A DNA stretch of 64,000 nt, from assembly GCF_000710775.1 (NCBI RefSeq), contig NZ_JOJP01000001.1:3216744-3280743 (forward strand). Direction: 5' to 3'. This document shows positions 44,033 to 54,382 of the stretch, piece after piece (position 1 is the first letter of the stretch; the number at the start of each line of letters is the position of its first letter). The DNA comes from Endozoicomonas elysicola (GTDB taxonomy: Bacteria > Pseudomonadota > Gammaproteobacteria > Pseudomonadales > Endozoicomonadaceae). A model generated the notes under the pieces. It worked only from the letters and a program-made list of their open reading frames with translations. It ran no database searches and was not told where the DNA came from. The translations under genes and the position numbers were made by a program.

Positions 44033-45157
44033 CTAAACTTTAGCACCTTCCTGGATAGATGTTTTAATTCGATATTCAAAAGATTCCTGCTCTTTCTTAG
44101 TCTCTACAGGAACATCGAGGGTACGTGTCGGAAAGGCAATATCAGCGCCATTACGATGAATAATCTGAACAATTTCCAACAAAACTTTTTCCTGTATCAG
44201 AAGGTAAGTCGCCCAATCCGTCGTTTTAGTGAAACAATATATCTGACAATCAAGACTGGAAGCACCAAAACGAATAAAGTTGACCATAATAATCTTGTCC
44301 TGATCGATACCATCGTGCCTCTGCAGATAACTTCTAACCTCTTCAAGTATGGGTCCAACGTTTTCACTGTCACAGTAACGTAATCCAAAAACCTGTTTAA
44401 TTCTGCGGTTCTGCATTCTGGACGGGTTTTCAACCGAAATATTCATGAACGTTGCGTTTGGAACGTAGAGAGGCCGCCGTGAGAATGTCAGAATTCGGGT
44501 TTGACGCCAACCAATATATTCAACCGTCCCCTCTATGTTTTTATCCGGAGAGCTAATCCAGTCTCCCACCCGAAATGGCTTATCAACATAGATCATCCAA
44601 CCGCCAAAGAAGTTGGCCAGCATATCCTTAGCGGCAAAACCAACAGCAAGCCCGCCAACACCACCGAATGCCAGAATACCTGACAAACTGTATCCCAGCG
44701 CCTGCATTGCAACCAGAACACCTGTGATTATCACGGCAACCCGCATAAGCCGCCCCAAAGCAACGACCGATGTTTGATCCAGTTTCTTTTTATGCTCAAC
44801 CTGTAGGTAACGATACTCTAATGCTTTGATAAATGAGATAAAAACCCAGCAGAAAAGGATGATAACCAGTAGATCCCGAAAACTGAGCAACTTTTCAAAA
44901 ATAGTATTGCCTGTCCCTTCCCATATTTCTTCTGCTGACCAACTAAGTCCAGCAACCCAAATAAAAAGATAAACTGGCTTTTGGCCTGCAGAGAGCAGTG
45001 CGTCATCCCAGAAATTCTGAGTAGCTTCTGCTTTCGTCATCAACTTGCTAAACAACTTGCCAGTAAGAAATCGGATAACTGCAGTAAGAATGACAGCAAT
45101 TACAGCCTGAAATAGCCATTCAGGAGTGTTACCTGCCATAAGTGAAGAAAAGTCCAT
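44033..45157 (-). CDS. Mechanosensitive ion channel, MscS family (long copy)
   Basis: Second MscS-type channel, 374 residues. The pore segment GVGGLAVGFAAKDMLANFFGGWMIYVDKPFRVGDWI is closely related to that of the neighbouring copy, with the same GWRQTRILTFSRRPLYVPNATF vestibule motif. The two form a tandem pair at the head of the phosphatase/STAS/kinase group. No independent evidence of which tension threshold each has. Confidence 0.9.
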   Translation of the reverse strand: MDFSSLMAGNTPEWLFQAVIAVILTAVIRFLTGKLFSKLMTKAEATQNFWDDALLSAGQKPVYLFIWVAGLSWSAEEIWEGTGNTIFEKLLSFRDLLVIILFCWVFISFIKALEYRYLQVEHKKKLDQTSVVALGRLMRVAVIITGVLVAMQALGYSLSGILAFGGVGGLAVGFAAKDMLANFFGGWMIYVDKPFRVGDWISSPDKNIEGTVEYIGWRQTRILTFSRRPLYVPNATFMNISVENPSRMQNRRIKQVFGLRYCDSENVGPILEEVRSYLQRHDGIDQDKIIMVNFIRFGASSLDCQIYCFTKTTDWATYLLIQEKVLLEIVQIIHRNGADIAFPTRTLDVPVETKKEQESFEYRIKTSIQEGAKV

Positions 45158-45467
45158 TGTTACACCATAAATCGTAATGGAAAACCTTAAAGAAATGGGA
45201 TGGAGCAGTGACAGAAGCCTAATGGGAAATGCTGAAAGTAATATAAAACGCTAAAAAAATTAAAGTTAATTTTATGCTATTGAGACGCAGCCAGTAATAA
45301 CCATGAGCTTCCACATAACAAATGTCTTTAAGTACCCAACAAGTCAAATCATATTTCCTGAGACACTGAACAGCCGCTCTCGACAACTGCTCCTGCCATT
45401 GAGCCTTGCATAACAACTGTCCAATAAGCCAGAAATGTTCGATTTCATATGCTGGGTACTTAACACC
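45158..45467. other. Spacer with long-range inverted repeat, no secure gene
   Basis: 310 bp between mscS and nagZ. A minus-strand frame of about 65 codons exists (45219-45416) but starts at TTG without a ribosome site, so I do not call it. TTAAGTACCCA (45328-45338) and TGGGTACTTAA (45453-45463) bracket 114 bp, the right arm ending at the nagZ 3' end. It may be the scar of a lost gene or element. Confidence 0.45.
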
Positions 45468-46490
45468 TTAGCAATGATGTGCACTATTGATTAGTAACTG
45501 CTGAATATCCTGATAACGACTGGATGAAACAAGCTGTTCCCAGTCAGGATAACGACCAGGCATCAAATGAAATGGACCCGGACCTTTCAACTTAAGGGGT
45601 TCCAAACCATTCAACACATCCAGAACACCTTGCCGATCACAAACAATCAATAAATCACAGCCAGCCTCCAGAGCTGCTTGAGCACGTTCGGAATAGCCAC
45701 CAAGAGCGGCCGCACCTTCCATGGAAAGACAATCACTCATGATCAGGCCATCATACCGAAGTCGACCTCTCAAAATAGTTTGCAACCACTTTGATGAAAA
45801 ACCGACAGGCGCTTCATCAATAGCGGGAAAAAGTATGTGAGCAGGCATCACTGCCTCAACCCCCCCCCTGTCAATCATGGCTTTAAACGTTTGCAAATCT
45901 GTCTGTTCAATTAGTTCAAGCGAGCGTTGATCGACAGGTAAACTCAGATGAGAGTCATCATCAACATTGCCATGTCCCGGAAAGTGTTTAATGACCACAG
46001 ACATTCCTGCATCATGAACACCATCAATCCATGCCGCAGCCAGCTTAACAACTTGTTCATGAGAATGACCAAAAGCCCTATTCCCCACGATATCGGTTCG
46101 ACCGTGGTCAATATCTAGAACCGGGCCAAGACATAGATCAACACCACAAGCAAGAAGTTCCGACGCCATCAGCCACCCTGACTCAAGGGCAATTTCCTGT
46201 TGAAGGTATTGATCATACTGACTGTATGCCATTGCAGGTGGAAGCCGTGTAAACCCCTTAATAAAGCGCTGAACTCGTCCACCTTCCTGATCTACGCATA
46301 TCAAGATGTCAGGACGTAACTTACGTATTTCACTGGTCAGGCTGATTAATTGCCCCCGACTTTGGTAGTTTCTCGAGAAAAGCACTACACCTGCGATACT
46401 TTCAAGAAGCAGTAACGATTCTTCTTCTGTCGTTAACTGTGTCCCCTCAAGATCAACCAGAAGAACACCTCTGTTTTGCCCTTCAGGCAT
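45468..46490 (-). CDS. nagZ: Beta-N-acetylhexosaminidase NagZ
   Basis: Cytoplasmic glycoside hydrolase family 3 enzyme of 340 residues that removes GlcNAc from anhydro-muropeptides in peptidoglycan recycling. The family motif KHFPGHG, with its general-acid histidine, and the nucleophile region IMSDCLSMEGA are intact. CVDQEGGRVQRF is another conserved element. It lies 33 bp after the YkuD-type gene, and the two products both act on recycled muropeptides. Confidence 0.95.
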   Translation of the reverse strand: MPEGQNRGVLLVDLEGTQLTTEEESLLLLESIAGVVLFSRNYQSRGQLISLTSEIRKLRPDILICVDQEGGRVQRFIKGFTRLPPAMAYSQYDQYLQQEIALESGWLMASELLACGVDLCLGPVLDIDHGRTDIVGNRAFGHSHEQVVKLAAAWIDGVHDAGMSVVIKHFPGHGNVDDDSHLSLPVDQRSLELIEQTDLQTFKAMIDRGGVEAVMPAHILFPAIDEAPVGFSSKWLQTILRGRLRYDGLIMSDCLSMEGAAALGGYSERAQAALEAGCDLLIVCDRQGVLDVLNGLEPLKLKGPGPFHLMPGRYPDWEQLVSSSRYQDIQQLLINSAHHC

Positions 46491-46523
46491 CAGAGCCTCC
46501 TGCGAATACGTATAATAAGGGTA

Positions 46524-47006
46524 TCAGGTAAGCTGTATATCGATTTTAACGCCTGCATCAATACGATCATACAAATCAAGAATATCTTTGCCATGCATAC
46601 GAATACACCCCCGGGAGCCTGGTTCACCCATAACTGCAGTATCCGGAGACCCGTGAATATAGATATACCGCCGCATAGTATCGACATTTCCATGCCGGTT
46701 ATACCCGGGCTCCAGACCACTGAGCCATAATATTCTGGTTAATATCCAGTCCTTTCTTCCAGGGTACTGTTTTCGGAGTTCAGGCGAATAAATCTCACCT
46801 GTAAAACGGCGACTGACAAACACTGAGTTAACAGGCAGCCCACCACCAATTTTGGCCCTGATAACATGAAGTCCAAGAGGGGTTTGCCAGCTACCCTCCT
46901 GCTGCCCGGTTCCTTTGCTCGCTGTAGAAATAGAATAAACACTGCGCTTGCCGTCCTTCTCGTGAAGCACCATCTCCTGGCTGGCAATATGAACAGTAAG
47001 ATGCAT
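46524..47006 (-). CDS. Cytoplasmic YkuD-family enzyme, likely LD-carboxypeptidase (ElsL/LdtK-like)
   Basis: 160-residue YkuD (L,D-transpeptidase fold) protein with His118 and Cys134 of the HGSPDT...SRGCIRM motif. It has no signal peptide, unlike periplasmic L,D-transpeptidases, and starts directly with the catalytic fold. In Acinetobacter a signal-less YkuD enzyme (ElsL/LdtK) trims tetrapeptides inside the cell in peptidoglycan recycling; the adjacent nagZ supports the same role here. The assignment is by location and context, not tested. Confidence 0.8.
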   Translation of the reverse strand: MHLTVHIASQEMVLHEKDGKRSVYSISTASKGTGQQEGSWQTPLGLHVIRAKIGGGLPVNSVFVSRRFTGEIYSPELRKQYPGRKDWILTRILWLSGLEPGYNRHGNVDTMRRYIYIHGSPDTAVMGEPGSRGCIRMHGKDILDLYDRIDAGVKIDIQLT

Positions 47007-47039
47007 CGGTTATAAACTCTCTTATCGCTAAATGATATG

Positions 47040-47669
47040 TCAGGTGTGTGCCCTAAGGCCTGCTGCCATGAAAGGAACCATCTTCCTCATGATCTCTTCC
47101 AGCTCATAGTCGACTCCGTAATCACTTTCAGCGATAGCTCGCAGCGCATTTGCCCCTGAAAGGGTAAAAACGGCTGACCCGAGTATAAAGTAAACTCTCC
47201 AGAACAAGTCACCCATTGGTAAATCCGGACATGCTTTTACCAACAACTGAAGATAGGCTTGGAATACTTCCCCGTAGACCTCTCGCAAATATTTTTTCAG
47301 ATGACCCTGCCCCTGGGTGTATGCCAGCCCAATGAGTCGCATACAGACTGAAAGATCTTCTGGACTACGTGGCTTAACGGCCATGATCTGATCCACCAGC
47401 AAATGGAGAATTTCTTCCAGATCAATCGCATCGTTATTATCCTGATATTTGACCAGTGCCTGGGAAAGATTGCTGACAAAAGGATCAAGAAACCTGGAAA
47501 AGACTGCCTGAATGAGGGATTTTTTTGAACCGAAGTGATAATTAACAGCGGCCAGGTTAACACCAGCCTTACTGGTAATTGAACGCAGGGAGGTCTCTGC
47601 AAACCCATGCTCAGCAAATAACTTCTCTGCAGCGTCCAGAATCCTGTCTACTGTCGCTGACTGTGACAT
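47040..47669 (-). CDS. psrA: TetR-family regulator PsrA
   Basis: 209-residue TetR protein. The N-terminal HTH (RILDAAEKLFAEHGFAETSL...AVNYHFGSKKSLIQAVF) precedes a helical ligand domain. In Pseudomonas PsrA senses long-chain fatty acids and represses fadBA and itself; the divergent lexA and downstream nagZ reproduce that neighbourhood. GGAGG lies 10 bases before ATG 47669. Two AAAC-N4-GTTT motifs in its own upstream region support autoregulation. Confidence 0.88.
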   Translation of the reverse strand: MSQSATVDRILDAAEKLFAEHGFAETSLRSITSKAGVNLAAVNYHFGSKKSLIQAVFSRFLDPFVSNLSQALVKYQDNNDAIDLEEILHLLVDQIMAVKPRSPEDLSVCMRLIGLAYTQGQGHLKKYLREVYGEVFQAYLQLLVKACPDLPMGDLFWRVYFILGSAVFTLSGANALRAIAESDYGVDYELEEIMRKMVPFMAAGLRAHT

Positions 47670-47689
47670 GCCTGAATAACCTCCATTGT

Positions 47690-47715
47690 AAACATTTGTT
47701 TAAAACTAACGTTTG
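47690..47715 (-). promoter_or_regulatory. Two PsrA-like operators upstream of psrA
   Basis: AAAC-ATTT-GTTT (47690-47701) and AAAC-TAAC-GTTTG (47703-47715) both fit the PsrA consensus of AAAC, 2-4 bases, GTTT. They lie 21-46 bp before the psrA start and one base apart, as expected for negative autoregulation. Confidence 0.65.
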
Positions 47716-47754
47716 CCAACTGAAACATCAAGTTAGATTAATAAGTTCTGATAG

Positions 47755-47806
47755 TTGCAGCCAACAAAATACTGTATATAATTACATGTACTGTATAAAA
47801 ACACAG
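47755..47806 (+). promoter_or_regulatory. lexA promoter with two LexA boxes
   Basis: TTGCAG (47755-47760) and TATAAT (47777-47782) with 16-bp spacing form a good promoter. LexA box 1, CTGTATATAATTACAT (47772-47787), covers the -10, and box 2, CTGTATAAAAACACAG (47791-47806), matches CTGT-N8-ACAG exactly. This is the autoregulated SOS control of lexA-sulA. Confidence 0.85.
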
Positions 47807-47814
47807 ACCTAAAC

Positions 47815-48411
47815 ATGTATAAATTGACCAAGCGCCAGACTGAGATCCTAGAACTGATCAAGTCACATATAGAAGAAACCGGTTTTCCTCCAACTCGTGC
47901 AGAGATAGCACAGACATTCGGTTTCAAATCGCCCAACGCTGCGGAAGAGCATCTCAGAGCCCTTGCCCGCAAGGGAGCCATTGAAATCACCCCTGGAGCA
48001 TCAAGAGGTATTCGTGTGCCTGGCACAGAACTCTCTGGCCTCCCTATTGTAGGACAGGTTGCAGCAGGAAGTCCCATTCTTGCCCAGGAACATATAGAAG
48101 ACCACCTGTCAATCAATCCCGATTTTTTTTCACCAAAAGCAGACTTCATGCTGCGCGTCAAAGGCATGAGCATGAAAGATATCGGAATCCTTGATGGCGA
48201 CCTACTGGCCGTCCATAAAACATCAACAGCATCCAATGGTCAGATTGTCGTAGCCAGAATTGAAGATGAAGTCACCGTTAAGCGTTTCGAACAAATCAAG
48301 AACAGGGTTTACCTTCACCCGGAAAATGAAGAGTTCCAAACGATTGAAGTAGATCTCAGCGTTGATGCCTTTGCCATCGAAGGGCTGAGCGTGGGGGTTA
48401 TCAGGAACTAG
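47815..48411 (+). CDS. lexA: SOS repressor LexA
   Basis: 198-residue repressor. Winged helix with [24 protein letters not shown], cleavage site Ala84-Gly85 (VAAG), catalytic Ser119 (GMSMKD) and Lys156 (VTVKRF), all at the E. coli positions. It represses SOS genes until RecA filaments trigger self-cleavage. It is first in an operon with sulA, with two LexA boxes directly upstream. Confidence 0.97.
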   Translation: MYKLTKRQTEILELIKSHIEETGFPPTRAEIAQTFGFKSPNAAEEHLRALARKGAIEITPGASRGIRVPGTELSGLPIVGQVAAGSPILAQEHIEDHLSINPDFFSPKADFMLRVKGMSMKDIGILDGDLLAVHKTSTASNGQIVVARIEDEVTVKRFEQIKNRVYLHPENEEFQTIEVDLSVDAFAIEGLSVGVIRN

Positions 48412-48450
48412 AGCTTTGTCCCTAACGATCCCTGTTGTAGAGGACCTGAC

Positions 48451-48888
48451 ATGCAAGCATTAACATCATCATTCAACCAGAGCGGAAGCTGCGCCTTCCT
48501 TGACAATGAGCCTGCAAGCTTTATTGATGAGCTGATTCTCTCAGGGCCACCATGGCAGTCAGGACGTTTTTTAAAGTCAGTTCTGAATGAACTGGCCAAT
48601 GATCAGGATCAGCGCTGGCTTACTTTGATATTGTCCAGTGAACAGGCCAGAAGCACAATAAACTGGCTGAAAGCTTCCGGCATCAGCCGACATCGTCTAC
48701 AGGTTCTCAACCCTTCTGCACAATCAGATCCGTTAAAACTCACACGCAAGGCTCTGGCCTCAGGAACCAGTCATACTGTAGTCAGTTGGATTAACCAAAT
48801 GGATAGCACAACACTCTCCGAGCTGGAGTCCGCTGCCCGCTCAGGTCGCTGCCAGGGTTTAGCTATCCGAAACAGGGGACAGGGTTAA
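48451..48888 (+). CDS. sulA: SulA-like cell division inhibitor
   Basis: 145-residue protein in the SOS operon 39 bp after lexA. The SulA-type core is SGPPWQSGRFLKSVLNELANDQDQRWLTLILSSEQ followed by a RecA-like strand region. By family knowledge it blocks FtsZ polymerisation during the SOS response. The order lexA-sulA is as in Pseudomonas. The C-terminus is short and Arg/Gly-rich. Confidence 0.85.
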   Translation: MQALTSSFNQSGSCAFLDNEPASFIDELILSGPPWQSGRFLKSVLNELANDQDQRWLTLILSSEQARSTINWLKASGISRHRLQVLNPSAQSDPLKLTRKALASGTSHTVVSWINQMDSTTLSELESAARSGRCQGLAIRNRGQG

Positions 48889-48894
48889 GGCAGA

Positions 48895-49137
48895 TTAATG
48901 AAGAATACGGTTTTCAGGGATGTGTTCTTCAGCTTCAGCTTCTGTTTTTCGTCCTACTTCAGCAATACAGGCATCCAGCATTGCTCTGGCAACCTCTACC
49001 TGATCACCCTGAAGAAAATCAAGGAGTTCCTGAGAAAATGACATAGTCACTAGTGGCTCAGCGCTCTCTTCATCGCTGCGACGCAACACGATTTCACCTG
49101 AAGGTAACTCAACAATTTCAAGAAACGACGCTGACAT
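48895..49137 (-). CDS. Small conserved protein upstream-flanking topA region
   Basis: 80-residue acidic protein, no signal or membrane segment, of a type found at this place (sulA-topA interval) in Pseudomonas; function unknown. The core is FLEIVELPSGEIVLRRSDE and a helical LLDFLQGDQVEVARAMLDACIAEVGRK. ATG 49137 preferred over a GTG at 49149. Convergent with sulA, 6 bp between stops. Confidence 0.7.
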   Translation of the reverse strand: MSASFLEIVELPSGEIVLRRSDEESAEPLVTMSFSQELLDFLQGDQVEVARAMLDACIAEVGRKTEAEAEEHIPENRILH

Positions 49138-49270
49138 AGTTAGTGACACCAGAATTATGTGATTAGCAAAAAAGCATTGTGCATGAGCCTTTAGTGGCTT
49201 TCAAGACACTGAGCAGGATCTGCATTTGAATATCAACTGGCAACAATAAAACCAGCATCTTTACCGCAAT

Positions 49271-49747
49271 TCACCACTCAAGACTGAAGTTACGGCTATA
49301 GGTGACCAGCTCTTTCAGGAATCCAAGTACAGAAAGAAAACCCTCTGGCTGATCAAGCCGGACACTATTGGCATTGAAGAGCGGAATTTCATTACAATTG
49401 ATACTCTTACGCTGGATAGGCATCGAGCACTCCTGATGATTCTTCAATAAAGCCGATAACCAGGAATCATGCTGTTCAAGCTTCTCAATGTACTGTAATT
49501 CAGAAGAAACCTCTCCTTTATGGTGAACACTATTTATCGCTTCATCCAGGGTAGGTAGCTGGTTTACCGGTAAACGGTAACTAGTCATGATTTCAGCAAG
49601 CAGTGACTGATAAGCCTGAACCATAGCATTCAGACACGCTTCACGAAACGCAGGTTTGGCAAGCTCATCAGCATCCTCCCAGGCTTCCATCAACAAACGG
49701 GAGTGAAAGAGCATTTTATTGGTATATCCCTGCCAGTTGTTTGTCAT
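49271..49747 (-). CDS. Hypothetical protein, DUF6586-like
   Basis: 158-residue, predicted all-helical cytoplasmic protein with no catalytic motif. ATG 49747 is preferred because GGAG lies six bases before it; a GTG at 49774 would add nine residues. Its position between the small acidic gene and topA matches the Pseudomonas locus. The DUF6586 label is from memory of that locus and is tentative. Function unknown. Confidence 0.65.
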   Translation of the reverse strand: MTNNWQGYTNKMLFHSRLLMEAWEDADELAKPAFREACLNAMVQAYQSLLAEIMTSYRLPVNQLPTLDEAINSVHHKGEVSSELQYIEKLEQHDSWLSALLKNHQECSMPIQRKSINCNEIPLFNANSVRLDQPEGFLSVLGFLKELVTYSRNFSLEW

Positions 49748-49865
49748 AACCAACTCCAGCAATTTACCGGACACACTTTCGAGCAGCCCGGCAAACAGTT
49801 AACAACAGCCATAGTACAACAGGGCTTAATAGCCCTGTCTGATGAATCAAAAGTTTGAGATAAAT

Positions 49866-52508
49866 CTAACTGGATTGACGCTTTTTGGTCTGCTTTTCAT
49901 TCCACCTACCATCCTCATAGGTAGCACTCCAGCCGGTAGCCTTACCCTCTACTTCAGACATAACATATTGCTGTTTTGTCTTACGACTGTATCGAATAAT
50001 TGAAGGGTTACCATCAGGGTCCTGGCGGGGAGCATCCATAAGATAGCCATATTTAGGATCAATCATAGCCTGATGAGGCAATAGCTCAGCAACAAGAGGT
50101 GCCCGGGTTTCCCGATTCTTGGGAAACTGACTGGCAGCCAGGAACAGGCCAGAGGCTCCATCCCGCAGGATATAGTGATCTTCAACCTTGACACACTTAA
50201 GCTCTGGCATTGGAACAGGCTCCATTTTAGGTGGAGCTGCTTCACCACTTTTAAGTAGCTTCCGCGTATTTTTACACTCACTGTTAGTACAGCCAAAGTA
50301 CTTGCCAAAACGGCCTGTCTTAAGCTGCATCTCACTACCACACTTATCACATTCGAGAATTGGACCATCATAGCCTTTCAGCTTATAACTACCCTGCTCT
50401 ACATCATAACCAGAGCAATCGGGGTTATTACCACAGACATGGAGCTTACGATGTTCATCAATAAGGTAACTCTCCATGGCAGTAGAGCATTTCGGACAAC
50501 GATGCATAGCACGCAGAGCATTCACTTCTGCATTTTCATCATCCGCATCTTCCGCTTCTTCACCCGGAACCAGATTGATGGTCGTTTTACAGCGCTCTTT
50601 CGGAGGCAAAGCATAACCAGAACAGCCCAAAAACACACCAGTAGAAGCAGTGCGAATCATCATGGGGCGACTGCAGGTCGGACATTCAATATCCGTCAGG
50701 GAGGGTTCATTAGCCCGCATCCCACCGTCAACCTGTTCAGCCTGCGCCAGCTGAAGGGTAAAGTCAGAGTAAAAATCATCCAGGACCTGCTTCCAGTTTT
50801 TTTCACCTTCAGCGATATCATCCAGCTTTTCTTCCATCCGAGCTGTAAAGTGATAATCCATAAGCTCATGGAAAGACTCATTCAAGCGGTCAGTAACGAT
50901 ATCCCCCATCTTTTCTGCGTAAAAGCGGCGATTTTTAACCGAGGCGTAACCACGATCCTGAATAGTTGAGATAATGGAAGCATAAGTCGATGGTCGGCCA
51001 ATACCCTGCTTCTCTAACTCCTTCACAAGAGCGGCTTCACTAAACCGAGCAGGTGGTCGGGTGAATAGCTGCTTCGGGTCGATCTTCTGAAGATCAAGAG
51101 GAATACCTTTTTGAAGGTCCGGCAGGATAGTATCCTCTCCCTTACGAGCCATTGGCTTCTGTACCCGGGTATAACCATCAAACTTCAGGGTTCGCCCCTT
51201 AGCCTTAAGCTGAAAACCTTTAACATCGACAGTCAGTGAGGTACTGAGATACTCAGCTGGCGTCATCTGGCAAGCTACAAACTGGCGCCAGATAAGGTCA
51301 TAAAGCCGCTCAGCATCACGCTCCATCCCGGAAAGGCTATCTGGCTGTAATGTAACACTGGATGGACGTATGGCCTCATGAGCCTCCTGAGCACCCTTTT
51401 TACTGCTATAGATGTTCGGATTATCAGGACAATAGTGCTCACCATACTGCTTGGTGATAAAAGAACGGGCACTGTCCACAGCATCCTGACTCAAATTGGT
51501 GGAATCCGTTCTCATATAGGTAATATACCCAGCCTCATAGAGGCGCTGGGCCAGCATCATCGTCTTTTTGACACTGAATCCAAGTCGGGTACTCGCAGCC
51601 TGCTGCAGAGTTGATGTGATAAATGGGGCAGAAGGTTTACTCTGTGTCGGCTTATCTTCACGGCTTGTCAGGGAGTATTGACCCTGCTCAAGCAAAGCCA
51701 GCGCTTTATCTGTTTCAGCCTTATTGGTTGGCCTGAAGTTAACCCCATTCTCTTTCATTACCTGAAAGCGAACAGCATCTTTCCCTGCTGCAGAAAGGTC
51801 TGCGTAAACTTCCCAATACTCCTCTGGAACAAAGCTACGAACTTCTCTCTCGCGTTCAACAATCAACTTAACAGCAACAGACTGAACCCGCCCTGCAGAC
51901 AACCCCCGGGCAATCTTTGCCCAGAGAAGCGGAGAAACCATATAGCCAACAACACGATCCAGGAAACGGCGTGCTTGTTGGGCATCAACACGATCCTGGT
52001 TTAGCTGACCGGGGGATTCAAACGCAGATTGAATGGCTTTCTTGGTAATCTCATTGAAAACAACACGCCGAAAACGCCCTGGCTCTCCGCCAATAGCCTG
52101 CTGCAGATGCCAGGCAATCGCTTCTCCCTCCCGGTCCAAATCCGTCGCAAGATAAATGGTGTCGGCACCTTCAGCCAAACGAGTCAGCTCATCAACCACC
52201 TTCTCCTTGCCAGGTAGAACCTGATAGTGTGCTTCCCAGCCCTTATCAGGGTTAATACCCATGCGTTCAATCAACTGCTCACGGGCTTTAACCTTTTTAC
52301 GACGCTCACGTTCCTCAGGTGAGAGCTTCTTTGACTCAGCAGCAGCCTTCGCCCTGGCCTTTGCATCCACGGTTTTTTTAGGACCACCCGCCGTTGGCAA
52401 ATCCCGGATGTGACCCACGCTGGATTTGACAACAAAGTCTTTGCCCAAATATTTGTTGATGGTTTTCGCCTTGGCTGGCGACTCCACAATAACTAGCGAT
52501 TTACCCAT
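49866..52508 (-). CDS. topA: DNA topoisomerase I
   Basis: Type IA topoisomerase of 880 residues that relaxes negative supercoils. The Toprim acidic cluster [11 protein letters not shown], the catalytic Tyr331 in [10 protein letters not shown], and three C-terminal four-Cys Zn motifs (CPTC...GCSG, CPKC...CGNNPDC, CDKC...GCTN) are present. A charged extended N-terminal insertion ([21 protein letters not shown]) is typical of Pseudomonas-type enzymes. No promoter is assigned with confidence. Confidence 0.97.
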   Translation of the reverse strand: MGKSLVIVESPAKAKTINKYLGKDFVVKSSVGHIRDLPTAGGPKKTVDAKARAKAAAESKKLSPEERERRKKVKAREQLIERMGINPDKGWEAHYQVLPGKEKVVDELTRLAEGADTIYLATDLDREGEAIAWHLQQAIGGEPGRFRRVVFNEITKKAIQSAFESPGQLNQDRVDAQQARRFLDRVVGYMVSPLLWAKIARGLSAGRVQSVAVKLIVEREREVRSFVPEEYWEVYADLSAAGKDAVRFQVMKENGVNFRPTNKAETDKALALLEQGQYSLTSREDKPTQSKPSAPFITSTLQQAASTRLGFSVKKTMMLAQRLYEAGYITYMRTDSTNLSQDAVDSARSFITKQYGEHYCPDNPNIYSSKKGAQEAHEAIRPSSVTLQPDSLSGMERDAERLYDLIWRQFVACQMTPAEYLSTSLTVDVKGFQLKAKGRTLKFDGYTRVQKPMARKGEDTILPDLQKGIPLDLQKIDPKQLFTRPPARFSEAALVKELEKQGIGRPSTYASIISTIQDRGYASVKNRRFYAEKMGDIVTDRLNESFHELMDYHFTARMEEKLDDIAEGEKNWKQVLDDFYSDFTLQLAQAEQVDGGMRANEPSLTDIECPTCSRPMMIRTASTGVFLGCSGYALPPKERCKTTINLVPGEEAEDADDENAEVNALRAMHRCPKCSTAMESYLIDEHRKLHVCGNNPDCSGYDVEQGSYKLKGYDGPILECDKCGSEMQLKTGRFGKYFGCTNSECKNTRKLLKSGEAAPPKMEPVPMPELKCVKVEDHYILRDGASGLFLAASQFPKNRETRAPLVAELLPHQAMIDPKYGYLMDAPRQDPDGNPSIIRYSRKTKQQYVMSEVEGKATGWSATYEDGRWNEKQTKKRQSS

Positions 52509-53156
52509 GCTGCCTTACACGTCCTGTCATCTGTTCCAATGTTCTGGCTGGTCAGATCTGCGAGCAGATAAATCGCCCATCATACTGAATATTCAGATCT
52601 GCTGAAATAGAGCTTATCGCCAGAACAAGAAAAGCCGGGATAGAAATTGCTTCAATATATAAGGCGAAGTCAATAATCGGTCAAGGAAAACCATCAACCT
52701 CTTTCCCGTAAAGCTCTGGGTTATTCCTCTGGAAGAATCCAGAGAAAGCCTTGTTTCTTGCACGCTGAAGCCAATATCCAACTCGAATTTTCCGCTGACA
52801 TTTTAATCAAACCATCCTCTGCACAAATGGTCTGCCAACAAGTAATTCCACCAATCATCACATCAAAACTGCTTACACGTGATAATATTTTCTTGATAAT
52901 CAGTAGCGGCAGAAGCCATTAAACGCTTAGCATGAATTTACAAGACTCTCAACCATAGGAAAAAATCCGCTTTTTTCCAATACAATCATTGTCATTCATT
53001 AGCTCACAAATCAAGCACCTTAAACCAATGAAAGCAAAAAGATGATTCAATGAGTCGATAATGAAACGAAAAAGCCCGGGAAACCCGGGCCACAGATTCA
53101 GTGTTGTTGAGGTCATGAGAAAAGAGTCCCCGACCTCAACTCATCCATCTGAAGTA
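52509..53156. other. Gene-free 648-bp spacer upstream of topA
   Basis: No credible ORF or RNA gene. It should contain the topA promoter near 52510-52600, where TCAGATCTG occurs twice (52552 and 52593). The right end holds the fadA terminator. In P. aeruginosa a small gene sits here; I see no counterpart. Confidence 0.5.
53069..53090 (-). terminator. Rho-independent terminator of fadBA
   Basis: GCCCGGG (53074-53080) and CCCGGGC (53084-53090) form a perfect GC stem with a 3-base loop; on the minus strand five T follow (A tract 53069-53073). It lies 67 bp after the fadA stop. Confidence 0.9.
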
Positions 53157-54362
<1,206 letters not shown>

Positions 54363-54382
54363 TCAAAATCGTAGAAGAAGGC

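Noticed and set aside
45219-45416. 65-codon minus-strand frame between mscS and nagZ
   Set aside because: TTG start without ribosome site, unlike any family I know, crosses one arm of an inverted repeat; at most a remnant.
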